Source: Omnitrophica WOR_2 bacterium RIFCSPLOWO2_12_FULL_51_24
GTDB taxonomy: Bacteria; Omnitrophota; Gorgyraeia; Pluralincolimonadales; Pluralincolimonadaceae
Direction: 5' to 3'
DNA length: 8,378 nt
Assembly (NCBI GenBank): GCA_001805885.1
Contig: MHHC01000040.1
Span: 1 to 8,378 of the forward strand
Below the pieces are notes generated by a model. It saw only the letters and a program-made list of their open reading frames with translations. It was not told where the DNA came from and ran no database searches. The position numbers and the translations under genes were made by a program. Below, piece after piece: positions 1 to 5,711 of the stretch (the stretch's first letter is position 1; each line of letters starts with the position of its first letter).

Positions 1-225
1 TGTTGGTCCCCCGTAGTTGTGCGCCTTTGGCTGCGCCGCGGTCGGATACCACACGGCCACGGTGAGCGTTTGCTCCTGCCCGTCCTTTTGGTACTTGAGA
101 TCGAGGACTTGATAGCCGACATTGAAGAGGGGCTGGGACAACTCTTCTTTTGCGTCCGAGCCAATGGCCGCGCAACTCAGACTGCCCAAAATAAGGAAAC
201 CGCTGAGCAGACGTCTCATATTCAT
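1..225 (-). CDS. Secreted alpha/beta hydrolase (dienelactone hydrolase / PAF-acetylhydrolase-like), N-terminal part only
   Basis: The first 75 codons of a gene that runs off the left edge of the window. Residues 1-22 form a signal peptide: two arginines after the start, then a hydrophobic stretch (LLSGFLILGSLSCAAIG). Cys18 could be a lipoprotein cysteine, but the -3 position is Ser instead of Leu, so ordinary signal-peptidase cleavage is as likely. The mature start, with VGYQVLDLKY at about 37-46, TVAVWYPT at 55-62 and NYGG at 70-73, resembles the N-terminal strands of large secreted alpha/beta hydrolases related to dienelactone hydrolase and PAF acetylhydrolase. The nucleophile elbow and catalytic triad lie outside the window, so activity cannot be judged. 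The ATG at 225 was chosen over the in-frame ATG at 219. It sits 2 bp after the NTF2-like gene's stop with no clear Shine-Dalgarno, so translation is probably coupled. Family assignment is by remembered resemblance of the N-terminus. Confidence 0.72.
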   Translation of the reverse strand, partial: MNMRRLLSGFLILGSLSCAAIGSDAKEELSQPLFNVGYQVLDLKYQKDGQEQTLTVAVWYPTAAQPKAHNYGGPT

Positions 226-227
226 TG

Positions 228-593
228 TTAAGCGATCTTGTACAGTTCGGAAACGTCTACGTAAATCAGGTATTCTTTGATTAGGTCTGCATCCAGTTTG
301 AGGATATTCGCGAATGGCACGCTGAGGACGCTTGAGTCCTGTCTGGTGTATGTCACAACGCCGTGACAGATCACGACACCCTGTTGCTCCCATGTTTCGG
401 TCACATTGTGACGAAGCGCCTTTATGCTTCCGAAAAAGCCGCGCACAACATCGCCCACTGCCGCTTTTCCGCTCACGGGTTCCGCGTTCCCGAACCGGAA
501 CAATACCTTGTCAGACAGAAACGCCAGGAATGCTTCCGCATTCTGATCGTCTATACTCTGAAACAGCTGTTTGACCCAATCACCCCTCTTCAT
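228..593 (-). CDS. NTF2/SnoaL-like domain protein
   Basis: A 121-residue protein that is a single cone-shaped NTF2/SnoaL-like domain. It has an N-terminal helix (WVKQLFQSID, residues 4-13), an amphipathic helix (AEAFLAFLSD), the strand VLFRFGN, a helical segment around GDVVRGFFGSI, and long C-terminal strands (VVICHGVVTYTR, SVPFANILKL, IKEYLIYVDV). Family members bind small hydrophobic ligands or act as isomerases or hydrolases; nothing here fixes a substrate. The ATG at 593 was preferred to an in-frame ATG at 632 because AAAGGG lies 8 bases upstream and family members start close to the KRGDW-type helix. The earlier start would overlap doxX by 25 bp. It follows doxX by 14 bp and precedes the secreted hydrolase by 2 bp, so the three are likely co-translated. 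No signal peptide is seen, so it should be cytoplasmic. Confidence 0.8.
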   Translation of the reverse strand: MKRGDWVKQLFQSIDDQNAEAFLAFLSDKVLFRFGNAEPVSGKAAVGDVVRGFFGSIKALRHNVTETWEQQGVVICHGVVTYTRQDSSVLSVPFANILKLDADLIKEYLIYVDVSELYKIA

Positions 594-596
594 CGT

Positions 597-609
597 TAGG
601 ACCCTTTCT
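597..609. repeat. 13-bp direct repeat, copy 1 (doxX 3' end / NTF2-like leader)
   Basis: TAGGACCCTTTCT on the plus strand, identical to the copy at 642-654, exactly 45 bp away. On the transcribed strand it supplies the AAAGGG ribosome binding site of the NTF2-like gene. Confidence 0.9.
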
Positions 610-1066
610 ATATTAGGAATAGCAAGGTCCATCCTTTAGGATAGGACCCTTTCTTTTGAGACAACTTCTCATCTAACGAGATCTTGCCTGGACCAATGAA
701 TAGAAGACTGAAGAACAAGATGGCCGCCTCGAGAGCATGAGAATACTTCACGAATGGATCGCCATTCTTCACATGCATCATGGTTGCTACAACCATTGTG
801 CTGAACAGGAAGAAACATGCGGGTCGCGTAAATAGGCCCAGCGCCAGCAACAAGCCCCCGCCAAATTCAGAGATAGCTGCCAAAAGCCCCATAAAGGTGG
901 GAGCAAAGTGCACGCCGATAGCCGATAATGCGCCGCCAAGCTTTGTCCATGCTTCCGGTCCTGCTGTCAGTTTAGGAAAACCATGGCACATGAACATTAT
1001 ACCAATGCCAACCCTCAAAATGAGCAGGCCTTCATCGCGATGTTTGTCAAGGTTATGAAAAATCAT
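608..1066 (-). CDS. DoxX family membrane protein with an extended C-terminus
   Basis: A 152-residue membrane protein of the DoxX/DoxD family. Four hydrophobic segments are visible at about 13-31, 55-78, 83-98 and 111-125. Family hallmarks are LLILRVGIGIMF, the HGFPKL motif after helix 1, the SEFGGGLLLALGLFTRPA stretch, and the closing FIGPGKISLD. DoxX proteins are linked to thiosulfate oxidation in archaea and, in bacteria, to membrane oxidoreductase complexes for redox stress; the role here is unknown. The start at 1066 fits the family N-terminus, although the Shine-Dalgarno is weak. The last residues, from about 142, are unlike the family and arise from a 45-bp in-frame unit between 13-bp direct repeats. 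Without that unit the protein would end at residue 141 on a TAA at 596-598. It lies 16 bp after the small exported protein gene. Confidence 0.88.
   Translation of the reverse strand: MIFHNLDKHRDEGLLILRVGIGIMFMCHGFPKLTAGPEAWTKLGGALSAIGVHFAPTFMGLLAAISEFGGGLLLALGLFTRPACFFLFSTMVVATMMHVKNGDPFVKYSHALEAAILFFSLLFIGPGKISLDEKLSQKKGSYPKGWTLLFLI
626..648. repeat. Imperfect inverted repeat within the 45-bp unit
   Basis: Arms GGTCC-ATCC and GGAT-A-GGACC fold over a TTTA loop, giving nine pairs with one bulged base. It lies in the extra segment at the doxX end. There is no T-run directly after the stem on the transcribed strand, so it is not a typical terminator. Confidence 0.6.
642..654. repeat. 13-bp direct repeat, copy 2 (doxX codons 138-142)
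   Basis: Second identical copy of the 13-mer, inside doxX and in the same reading frame as copy 1 (45 bp = 15 codons). Together they bound an in-frame unit that lengthens the DoxX protein. Confidence 0.9.
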
Positions 1067-1082
1067 TAAAAGATTATCTCAA

Positions 1083-1517
1083 CTATTCGCTAAACATCTC
1101 CTGGAAAGTATCTTTCCAGGTAAATGTATTTAATATCCAGCCTTCGGGAGTCTTGTAAAAATAAAAAACCCACGGAAGCGCATGTCTATTAGTTTTCTCT
1201 AAATAGCGCAATCTCAAAAGGGAGGTTCCTACTTTTTTTGAATCGACAAATTCATAGCCCACCGCGGCCCCATATCGCGTTCCATATTGTTCTCTCTGCG
1301 CTTTTGATTGTAAAGCTGCTGAATCAAATTCAGATTCAGATATAACAACGTAGGGTTTCATCTCTTTAAAGGCGGCGCCTAGATTACCAGCGGCCACTTG
1401 CTGCATTACTTTATTTGCTAATTCTTTCGCTGTAGATTCATCAGGAATAGTTGCGGCATTTACAAAGGATACCTGACAAATAATAAGCGTAATGGCGATA
1501 ACTAATTTTTTGAGCAT
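1083..1517 (-). CDS. Small exported protein of unknown function
   Basis: A 144-residue protein. Residues 1-22 are a clear Sec signal peptide: MLKK, a hydrophobic core LVIAITLIICQVSFV, then cleavage near NAA. The mature part begins with a helix (AKELANKVMQQVAAGNLGAAF), followed by YVVISESEFDSAALQ, YGAAVGYEF, LLRLRYLEK and WVFYFYKTPEGWILNTFTW, a pattern of long strands ending in a W-rich segment. This helix-then-sheet layout suggests an NTF2-like fold in the periplasm, but I cannot name a family. It has the strongest ribosome binding site of the left half (AAGGAG, 7 bases before the ATG), so it may be translated independently of alr, whose stop is 24 bp upstream. A hand count of G+C over 1141-1440 gives about 42%, against about 63% over 1561-1740 in alr. 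A 9-bp perfect hairpin falls near its 3' end. Confidence 0.75.
   Translation of the reverse strand: MLKKLVIAITLIICQVSFVNAATIPDESTAKELANKVMQQVAAGNLGAAFKEMKPYVVISESEFDSAALQSKAQREQYGTRYGAAVGYEFVDSKKVGTSLLRLRYLEKTNRHALPWVFYFYKTPEGWILNTFTWKDTFQEMFSE
1100..1120. repeat. Perfect 9-bp hairpin near the 3' end of the small exported protein gene
   Basis: CCTGGAAAG and CTTTCCAGG are separated by TAT, encoding part of the TWKDTFQEM region. No U-tract follows on the transcript, so it is not a standard intrinsic terminator. It could be a transcript-stabilising stem or coincidence. Confidence 0.5.
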
Positions 1518-1522
1518 TTGCT

Positions 1523-1530
1523 CTCTCCTT
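1523..1530 (-). promoter_or_regulatory. Strong ribosome binding site for the small exported protein
   Basis: AAGGAGAG on the transcribed strand, with the AAGGAG core 7 bases before the ATG at 1517. It is the best match to the anti-Shine-Dalgarno sequence in the left half, and fixes the start while suggesting independent initiation after alr. Confidence 0.75.
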
Positions 1531-1541
1531 TCTGGTTTTAA

Positions 1542-2684
1542 TTATTTATACACTCGCGGCACGTGCGCCGAGATCCAGCAGACGACCTCGTACGGGATGG
1601 TCTCGAGAAGCTCGGCCACCTCCTCGACCGTGATCGCCTCGCCCTTCTGGCTGCCTATCACCGTGACTTCATCCCCGACCTTGACACCCCTGATGCCGCC
1701 GACGTCTATCATCGTGTGGTCCATGCAGATGCGCCCGACTATCGGCGCGCGCCGGCCGCGGACGAGCATCTCAGCCCTGTTCGAGAGACGGCGATTGAGC
1801 CCGTCGGCATATCCTATGGGAAGTGTCGCGATGACCGTCTCCGTCTCGGTCATGTGCGTCCTGCCGTAACTGATGAATCTTCCCGGCGGCGTTTTCTTGA
1901 GATATATTATCCTCGTCTTGAGAGATAGCGCGGGCTTGAGCTTGACTACGCTTGCCAGCTTTCGGTTCGGGTAGAGTCCGTAAAGCATAAGCCCGGGCCG
2001 CACCATATTAAAGTGGGAATCTTTGTACAGCATAGCGCCGGCCGAGTTCGCCGCGTGCACGTATTGGATCTCGATGCCGCTTATCTCCATCTCGGCCGCG
2101 AGCCTCTTGAAATTCTCTATCTGCCGGCCCGTATAACGGATATCCTCCTCGTCCGCGCTCGCGAAATGAGTGAATATCCCTTCTATCACTATATTTTTGA
2201 AACCGAGCAGATCCTTTATAAGGCGGCCGGCCTCATCATGCCATACGCCCAGCCTGCCCATGCCTGTGTCGATTTTTACGTGGACAAGCGCCTGCTTCTT
2301 GAGTTTGCGTGCCGTTCTATCGATCGCCGCGGCAAGATCCCTGTCGCAGACGGTCAGCGTCAGGTCGTAGTACAGCGCATACTCCACTTCCTTCGGGAGG
2401 ACCGAAGAGAGGACTAATATCGGCGTCTTTATCCCGGCCCGACGGAGAGTAATCCCCTCGTCGACGCTCGCTACCCCGAGATACGGGACCTTCTCCTTCT
2501 GCAGGCGGCGCGCGACCTCGACCATCCCGTAGCCGTAGGCGTTCGCCTTGACTACGGCGAGAACGCTCGTCTTCTTAGAAAGGCGCGCTTTTATCGCATG
2601 GTAGTTATGAACGATCGCATCAAGGTCTATCTCGGTCCATGTCGGCCTGCTTGTCCCGGCTTTGCACGTATGTGCGGAGCTCAT
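1542..2684 (-). CDS. alr: Alanine racemase
   Basis: A 380-residue PLP enzyme that interconverts L- and D-alanine in the cytoplasm for peptidoglycan synthesis. The PLP lysine is Lys46 in VVKANAYGYG. The TIM-barrel part continues with HVKIDTGMGRLG (135-146), GIFTHFASAD (169-178), HAANSAGA (210-217) and VRPGLMLYG (228-236). The second catalytic base is Tyr273 in ISYGRT at the start of the C-terminal beta domain, followed by LPIGYADG (288-295) and GRICMDHTMIDV (317-328), the conserved substrate loop. Length is normal and all key residues are present. The start overlaps the tsaB stop as ATGA, with AAGGAA about 9 bases upstream. The N-terminus has about ten extra polar residues before TWTEIDLDAI. 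Adjacency of alr to tsaE/tsaB is seen in many bacteria. Confidence 0.97.
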   Translation of the reverse strand: MSSAHTCKAGTSRPTWTEIDLDAIVHNYHAIKARLSKKTSVLAVVKANAYGYGMVEVARRLQKEKVPYLGVASVDEGITLRRAGIKTPILVLSSVLPKEVEYALYYDLTLTVCDRDLAAAIDRTARKLKKQALVHVKIDTGMGRLGVWHDEAGRLIKDLLGFKNIVIEGIFTHFASADEEDIRYTGRQIENFKRLAAEMEISGIEIQYVHAANSAGAMLYKDSHFNMVRPGLMLYGLYPNRKLASVVKLKPALSLKTRIIYLKKTPPGRFISYGRTHMTETETVIATLPIGYADGLNRRLSNRAEMLVRGRRAPIVGRICMDHTMIDVGGIRGVKVGDEVTVIGSQKGEAITVEEVAELLETIPYEVVCWISAHVPRVYK

Positions 2685-3394
2685 TTGACTGAATTCCTTA
2701 CTTGGACGTCCTTAGGATATAGGTACATGGGGATGAATTTGTCCGCTTCTTCGAATTTTTTATTTTTTATCAGACCGTAACCGAGATGAGCGACTGTCGT
2801 CGCCCGGGGATACCAGTATCTCTCGGGAGCGAATTCGGCGTTATGCCTGAAATTACCCTCGATTGTTTTTTTATAAGCAACCAGCCCATCGCCCAAAAAG
2901 ATCGTATCGCCTTTGATCGATTTCAGCAATTCGGCGACGGGGATGACCGAATATTTTAAATGCCGGCGCAACTTCCCGTTTTTGAGGGAATACACCGACG
3001 TATAAACATTACCGCGCCGCGCGTCGACGATCGGCACGACGAAACCGTGGGGACACTCTGCCTGCGGCAGGGTGTCCCCTTTGCAAATATTATATGCGAG
3101 AACGTCCAGCGTCGGCACGCTTACTATTTTAATTTTTAGGACAAGGGCAAAACCCTTGACCGTCGCCGCGCCGATGCGCAGCGCCGTAAGCGACCCCGGC
3201 CCTTTCGAGAACGCGATGCAGCCGATATCTTTCAACTTCAGTTTTGCCTTTTTGAGGATCTTATCTATCTCCGGGATGATCCTCTCGCACTGCCGCTGAT
3301 CCATCACCCGATGGAAACTCGCGATAACCTTCTCCCCTTCAGCTAAAGCCAGCGAAAGATATTTTGAAGTGGTATCTACAGCTAATATCCTCAT
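2681..3394 (-). CDS. tsaB: tRNA t6A37 biosynthesis protein TsaB (with in-frame palindromic insert)
   Basis: A 237-residue ASKHA-fold protein, the non-catalytic partner of TsaD in the complex that makes N6-threonylcarbamoyladenosine at position 37 of ANN-decoding tRNAs. N-terminal MRILAVDTTS is the first ASKHA strand-loop. GPGSLTALRIG (65-75) is the family signature (usually GPGSFTGLRIG). VDARRGNVYTSVY (123-135) is the second conserved block, and the C-terminus has PMYLYPKDVQVR, the usual P-x-YLR-like tail. Residues about 105-115, between the helix ending AYNIC and the strand FVVPIVDARR, are encoded by a 31-bp near-palindrome and look like extra sequence; the family normally needs only a short turn there. 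The start overlaps the tsaE stop as ATGA, and its own stop overlaps the alr start as ATGA. TsaC and TsaD are not in the window. No RimI gene follows, as it does in some genomes. Confidence 0.95.
   Translation of the reverse strand: MRILAVDTTSKYLSLALAEGEKVIASFHRVMDQRQCERIIPEIDKILKKAKLKLKDIGCIAFSKGPGSLTALRIGAATVKGFALVLKIKIVSVPTLDVLAYNICKGDTLPQAECPHGFVVPIVDARRGNVYTSVYSLKNGKLRRHLKYSVIPVAELLKSIKGDTIFLGDGLVAYKKTIEGNFRHNAEFAPERYWYPRATTVAHLGYGLIKNKKFEEADKFIPMYLYPKDVQVRNSVK
3049..3079. repeat. 31-bp near-perfect palindrome inside tsaB
   Basis: Two 14-base arms (3049-3062 and 3066-3079) flank the loop TGC. Thirteen of 14 pairs are Watson-Crick, and 3057/3071 is T/G. The arms end in GGGGACAC and GTGTCCCC. 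The element lies in frame in tsaB and encodes about ten residues that the family does not need. It resembles a dispersed REP-like or protein-embedded palindromic element. No second copy is seen in this window. Confidence 0.8.
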
Positions 3395-3810
3395 ATTCCC
3401 TTTACACTGATAATCCGTTCGTTAGAATTTTTTATTTTCAATGCGATGTCTAAATGTCTTTTCGGTAATATGCGTGTCATTTTAGATGACCATTCGATGA
3501 CGACCACGCCGCGGCGGGCGAGGTAGTCCTCGTAGCCGATATCTTCGATCTCCTTTAAATTATTGAGGCGGTAGATGTCGAAATGAAAAAGCGGTATCTT
3601 TCCCCTGTATTCCTTGACGAGGACGAACGACGGGCTGTTGACATATCTGTAATTTTTTACGCCCAGGCCTTTGGCTATGCCCTTGACGAGGGTGGTCTTG
3701 CCCGCGCCTAAATCGCCTGACAAGGCGACTATGTCGCCGGACTTGAGCCGCTTGGCGATCTTCTCACCCAATTTTATCGTATCCTCCGCGCTGGTCGTTG
3801 TAATGATCAT
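3391..3810 (-). CDS. tsaE: tRNA t6A37 biosynthesis ATPase TsaE
   Basis: A 139-residue P-loop ATPase that drives turnover of the TsaD-TsaB complex in bacterial t6A synthesis. Walker A is GDLGAGKTT (32-40). Further family landmarks are NSPSFVLVKEY (58-68, usually SPTF), HFDIYRL (76-82) with the conserved aspartate, GYEDYL (92-97), and VIEWSSKM (104-111) with the conserved glutamate. All expected catalytic residues are present and the length is typical. The ATG at 3810 directly abuts the thiL stop (TAAATG) with no nearby Shine-Dalgarno, which points to translational coupling. Its stop overlaps the tsaB start by 4 bp, which suits two subunits of one complex made together. Hand-counted G+C over 3421-3600 is about 42%, so even core genes here vary strongly in composition. 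Confidence 0.96.
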   Translation of the reverse strand: MIITTTSAEDTIKLGEKIAKRLKSGDIVALSGDLGAGKTTLVKGIAKGLGVKNYRYVNSPSFVLVKEYRGKIPLFHFDIYRLNNLKEIEDIGYEDYLARRGVVVIEWSSKMTRILPKRHLDIALKIKNSNERIISVKGI

Positions 3811-4704
3811 TTAAAAATGCGAAAATCCCTTTGACTTCAGGTCTTTTACTCTTCCGTCCGACGTTATTATCTTTACGCCTATTTTTTTATCCAATATCTC
3901 GCCTATCTGCGTTATCTTTACACCGTTTGATCCCGGGCCCTTCCGCGCCAGCCTGCGCGCTTCGCGGAGCGGCATCGTAAATAAAAGTTCGAAATCCTCG
4001 CCTTCGTTCAACGCCGCGCTCACGCTTTTCGCGTCTTTTGACAAAGGTATAAGCTCTTCATACACGCACGCGCCTACCCCGCTTTCTTTGGCGATGTGAT
4101 TGAGGTCGGTCGAAAGCCCGTCCGAGATATCGATCATCGAAGTTATCCTGAAATTTTTCACTAAACTGCGGGCTTCGTTAAGGCGGGGGACAAAAGTAAG
4201 GTGCCTCTTGCTCTTGTAAGAGCCGCCGAGCACGCCTGTCACGCAAATGATATCTCCGGGCTTTGCGCCGCTGCGCAGCGTGAGCCTATCCGGCTGGATG
4301 AACCCGAGCACCGCGACATCTATGACAAGTTTCTTCGATGCGTTCGTGTCGCCGCCGACTATCTCGACATCAAACCTCTTTGCGAGCGCCTTTATCCCGC
4401 GATAAAGCCCGTCCACGAATTCGACGCTGAGTTTACCCGGAAGGCCCAAAGATACGACGGCGTATTTCGCGGCGCCGCCCATGGAAGCGATATCGCTCAA
4501 ACCGCAGGCAAGCGACTTCCATCCGATCTGATACGGCGTTGCCTCCTTCAATTTGAAATCGACATCTTCCAGAAGCATGTCTATCGTAATAAGAAGATAT
4601 CTCTTCTTTGATATCCTTATCACGGCGCAGTCGTCGCCTATGCCCTTGACGTATTTCGCGAGCCGCTCTATAAGCCCTGTTTCACCTAATTTTTTTAATT
4701 TCAT
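3811..4704 (-). CDS. thiL: Thiamine-monophosphate kinase
   Basis: A 297-residue AIRS/PurM-like kinase that phosphorylates thiamine monophosphate to thiamine diphosphate using ATP. Conserved blocks occur in the usual order: KGIGDDCAV (20-28), TIDMLLEDVDF (40-50), the SLACGLSDIASMGG stretch (64-77), EIVGGDTNAS (114-123), GDIICVTGVLGGS (150-162), MIDISDGLSTDLNHIA (190-205), GEDFELLF (235-242) and a closing GFSHF, equivalent to the common GYDHF. Metal- and ATP-binding aspartates are all present. It overlaps the end of mtnA by 23 bp in another frame, with a GGGAG about 12 bases before the ATG. No other thiamine genes are visible, so its position reflects operon packing more than a local pathway. 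The assignment is unambiguous. Confidence 0.96.
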   Translation of the reverse strand: MKLKKLGETGLIERLAKYVKGIGDDCAVIRISKKRYLLITIDMLLEDVDFKLKEATPYQIGWKSLACGLSDIASMGGAAKYAVVSLGLPGKLSVEFVDGLYRGIKALAKRFDVEIVGGDTNASKKLVIDVAVLGFIQPDRLTLRSGAKPGDIICVTGVLGGSYKSKRHLTFVPRLNEARSLVKNFRITSMIDISDGLSTDLNHIAKESGVGACVYEELIPLSKDAKSVSAALNEGEDFELLFTMPLREARRLARKGPGSNGVKITQIGEILDKKIGVKIITSDGRVKDLKSKGFSHF

Positions 4705-5707
4705 CCGGCTTAAATACTCCCTTTTCAGTGACTATCGCGGTAATAAGTTTCGCCGGCGTGACGTCGAATGCCGGGCAATATGTCTTTACGCCCCTGGGCG
4801 CGAGCATCTTTCCGTGGATAGTCGTGATCTCCTCTCCACGCCTCTCTTCGATCGGGATATGCCTTCCGTGTGAGAGATTAAAATCTATCGTCGAGACCGG
4901 CGCCACGACATAAAAAGGTATCTTGTGGTATTTCGCGAGGACCGCTACGCCGTAAGTACCGATCTTGTTCGCCGCGTCTCCGTTGCGCGTTATCCTGTCC
5001 GCGCCGACTACGACTTTCGTGACCTTGCCCTGGCTCATAATATGGGCAGCCATGTTATCGCAGATCAGCGTGACATCGATCCCTTCCCGCATCAACTCCC
5101 AGGTGGTAAGGCGCGCGCCCTGCAAAAGAGGCCGCGTCTCGTCGGCATATACTTTTATGCGCTTGCCCTGCTCCTTCGCCCTGTAAATGACGCCCAAGGC
5201 GGTGCCGTAATCCGCAGTAGCAAGCGCGCCGGCGTTGCAATGGGTCAATATCACATCGCCGTTTTTTATGAGCCGGGCGCCATAGTCCGCCATCTTCCTG
5301 CATATCGCCCTGTCCTCTTCATATACCTTATGCGCTTCGGCAAGGAGCTCTTTCTTTATTGCCGAGACCGGTTTCTTTTTATTATTTACGGCGGCAGCGC
5401 GCATCCTGGCGAGCCCCCAAAACAGGTTCACGGCTGTGGGGCGGGCAGAGCCGATGAATTTTATGACACGGTCAAGCTCGCGGATGAATTCGGTGTAATT
5501 TTTCGCGTGTGAGTGTTGTATCCCTAAATAAGCCCCGTACGCTGACGCGACACCCAAAGCCGGCGCGCCGCGTACCTGCAGTTTCTTTATCGCGTGCCAG
5601 AAATCCTTCACGTCTCTGAACTTCAGGTAGACGAACTTGTTCGGCAGCAACGTCTGATCTATTATTTTGACAGCGCCTTTATCCCATTTTATCGTCTGGA
5701 TCGCCAT
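4682..5707 (-). CDS. mtnA: S-methyl-5-thioribose-1-phosphate isomerase
   Basis: A 341-residue member of the eIF2B-like isomerase family. It converts 5-methylthioribose-1-phosphate to the ribulose form in methionine salvage. Characteristic blocks are VRGAPALGVASAYG (45-58), SARPTAVNLFW (87-97), THCNAGALAT (155-164) with the catalytic Cys157, YADETRPLLQGARLT (187-201), DNMAAHIM (217-224), VGADRITRNGDAANKIGTYG (234-253) with the catalytic Asp237, and FYVVAPVSTID (265-275). The pattern fits MtnA better than eIF2B subunits or ribose-1,5-bisphosphate isomerases. The DUF362 stop codon lies inside its Shine-Dalgarno (AGGTGA), 4 bp before the start. No MtnK, MtnP or later salvage gene is nearby. A role in recycling 5'-deoxyadenosine-derived sugars (the DHAP shunt) is possible, but nothing local shows it. 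Confidence 0.95.
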   Translation of the reverse strand: MAIQTIKWDKGAVKIIDQTLLPNKFVYLKFRDVKDFWHAIKKLQVRGAPALGVASAYGAYLGIQHSHAKNYTEFIRELDRVIKFIGSARPTAVNLFWGLARMRAAAVNNKKKPVSAIKKELLAEAHKVYEEDRAICRKMADYGARLIKNGDVILTHCNAGALATADYGTALGVIYRAKEQGKRIKVYADETRPLLQGARLTTWELMREGIDVTLICDNMAAHIMSQGKVTKVVVGADRITRNGDAANKIGTYGVAVLAKYHKIPFYVVAPVSTIDFNLSHGRHIPIEERRGEEITTIHGKMLAPRGVKTYCPAFDVTPAKLITAIVTEKGVFKPDEIKKIR

Positions 5708-5711
5708 GGTC

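Noticed and set aside
19..231. Plus-strand open frame at the left edge
   Set aside because: The minus-strand frame of the same region has a clear signal peptide and a hydrolase-like N-terminus, and continues the operon.
594..632. Longer N-terminus for the NTF2-like protein starting at 632
   Set aside because: It would overlap doxX, and the extra 13 residues come from the 45-bp repeat unit. The ATG at 593 has a properly spaced AAAGGG.
1..1541. Horizontal transfer called from base composition alone
   Set aside because: Hand counts show about 42% G+C in part of tsaE and about 50% in the NTF2-like gene, so the range inside the core operon already covers the left genes.
1743..1762. GC-rich self-complementary stretch in alr
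   Set aside because: A short CGGCGCGCGCCG-type symmetry is expected in GC-rich coding DNA and encodes the conserved RGRRAPIVG region.
1563..2417. Several plus-strand open frames opposite alr
   Set aside because: All are antisense to an intact alanine racemase gene and show no family features.
2748..2770. T-rich run considered as a terminator
   Set aside because: It lies inside tsaB, has no stable stem next to it, and encodes ordinary lysine and phenylalanine codons on the minus strand. The T-rich runs near 3425 and 4688 are likewise coding.
4265..4285. 12-bp palindrome CGCTGCGCAGCG in thiL
   Set aside because: Too short and GC-rich to stand out from chance. It encodes normal thiL sequence with no insertion.
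4925..5512. Plus-strand open frame of 195 codons
   Set aside because: It lies fully antisense to mtnA, whose motifs are complete. The translation has no recognisable domain and reflects codon-phase bias of the real gene.
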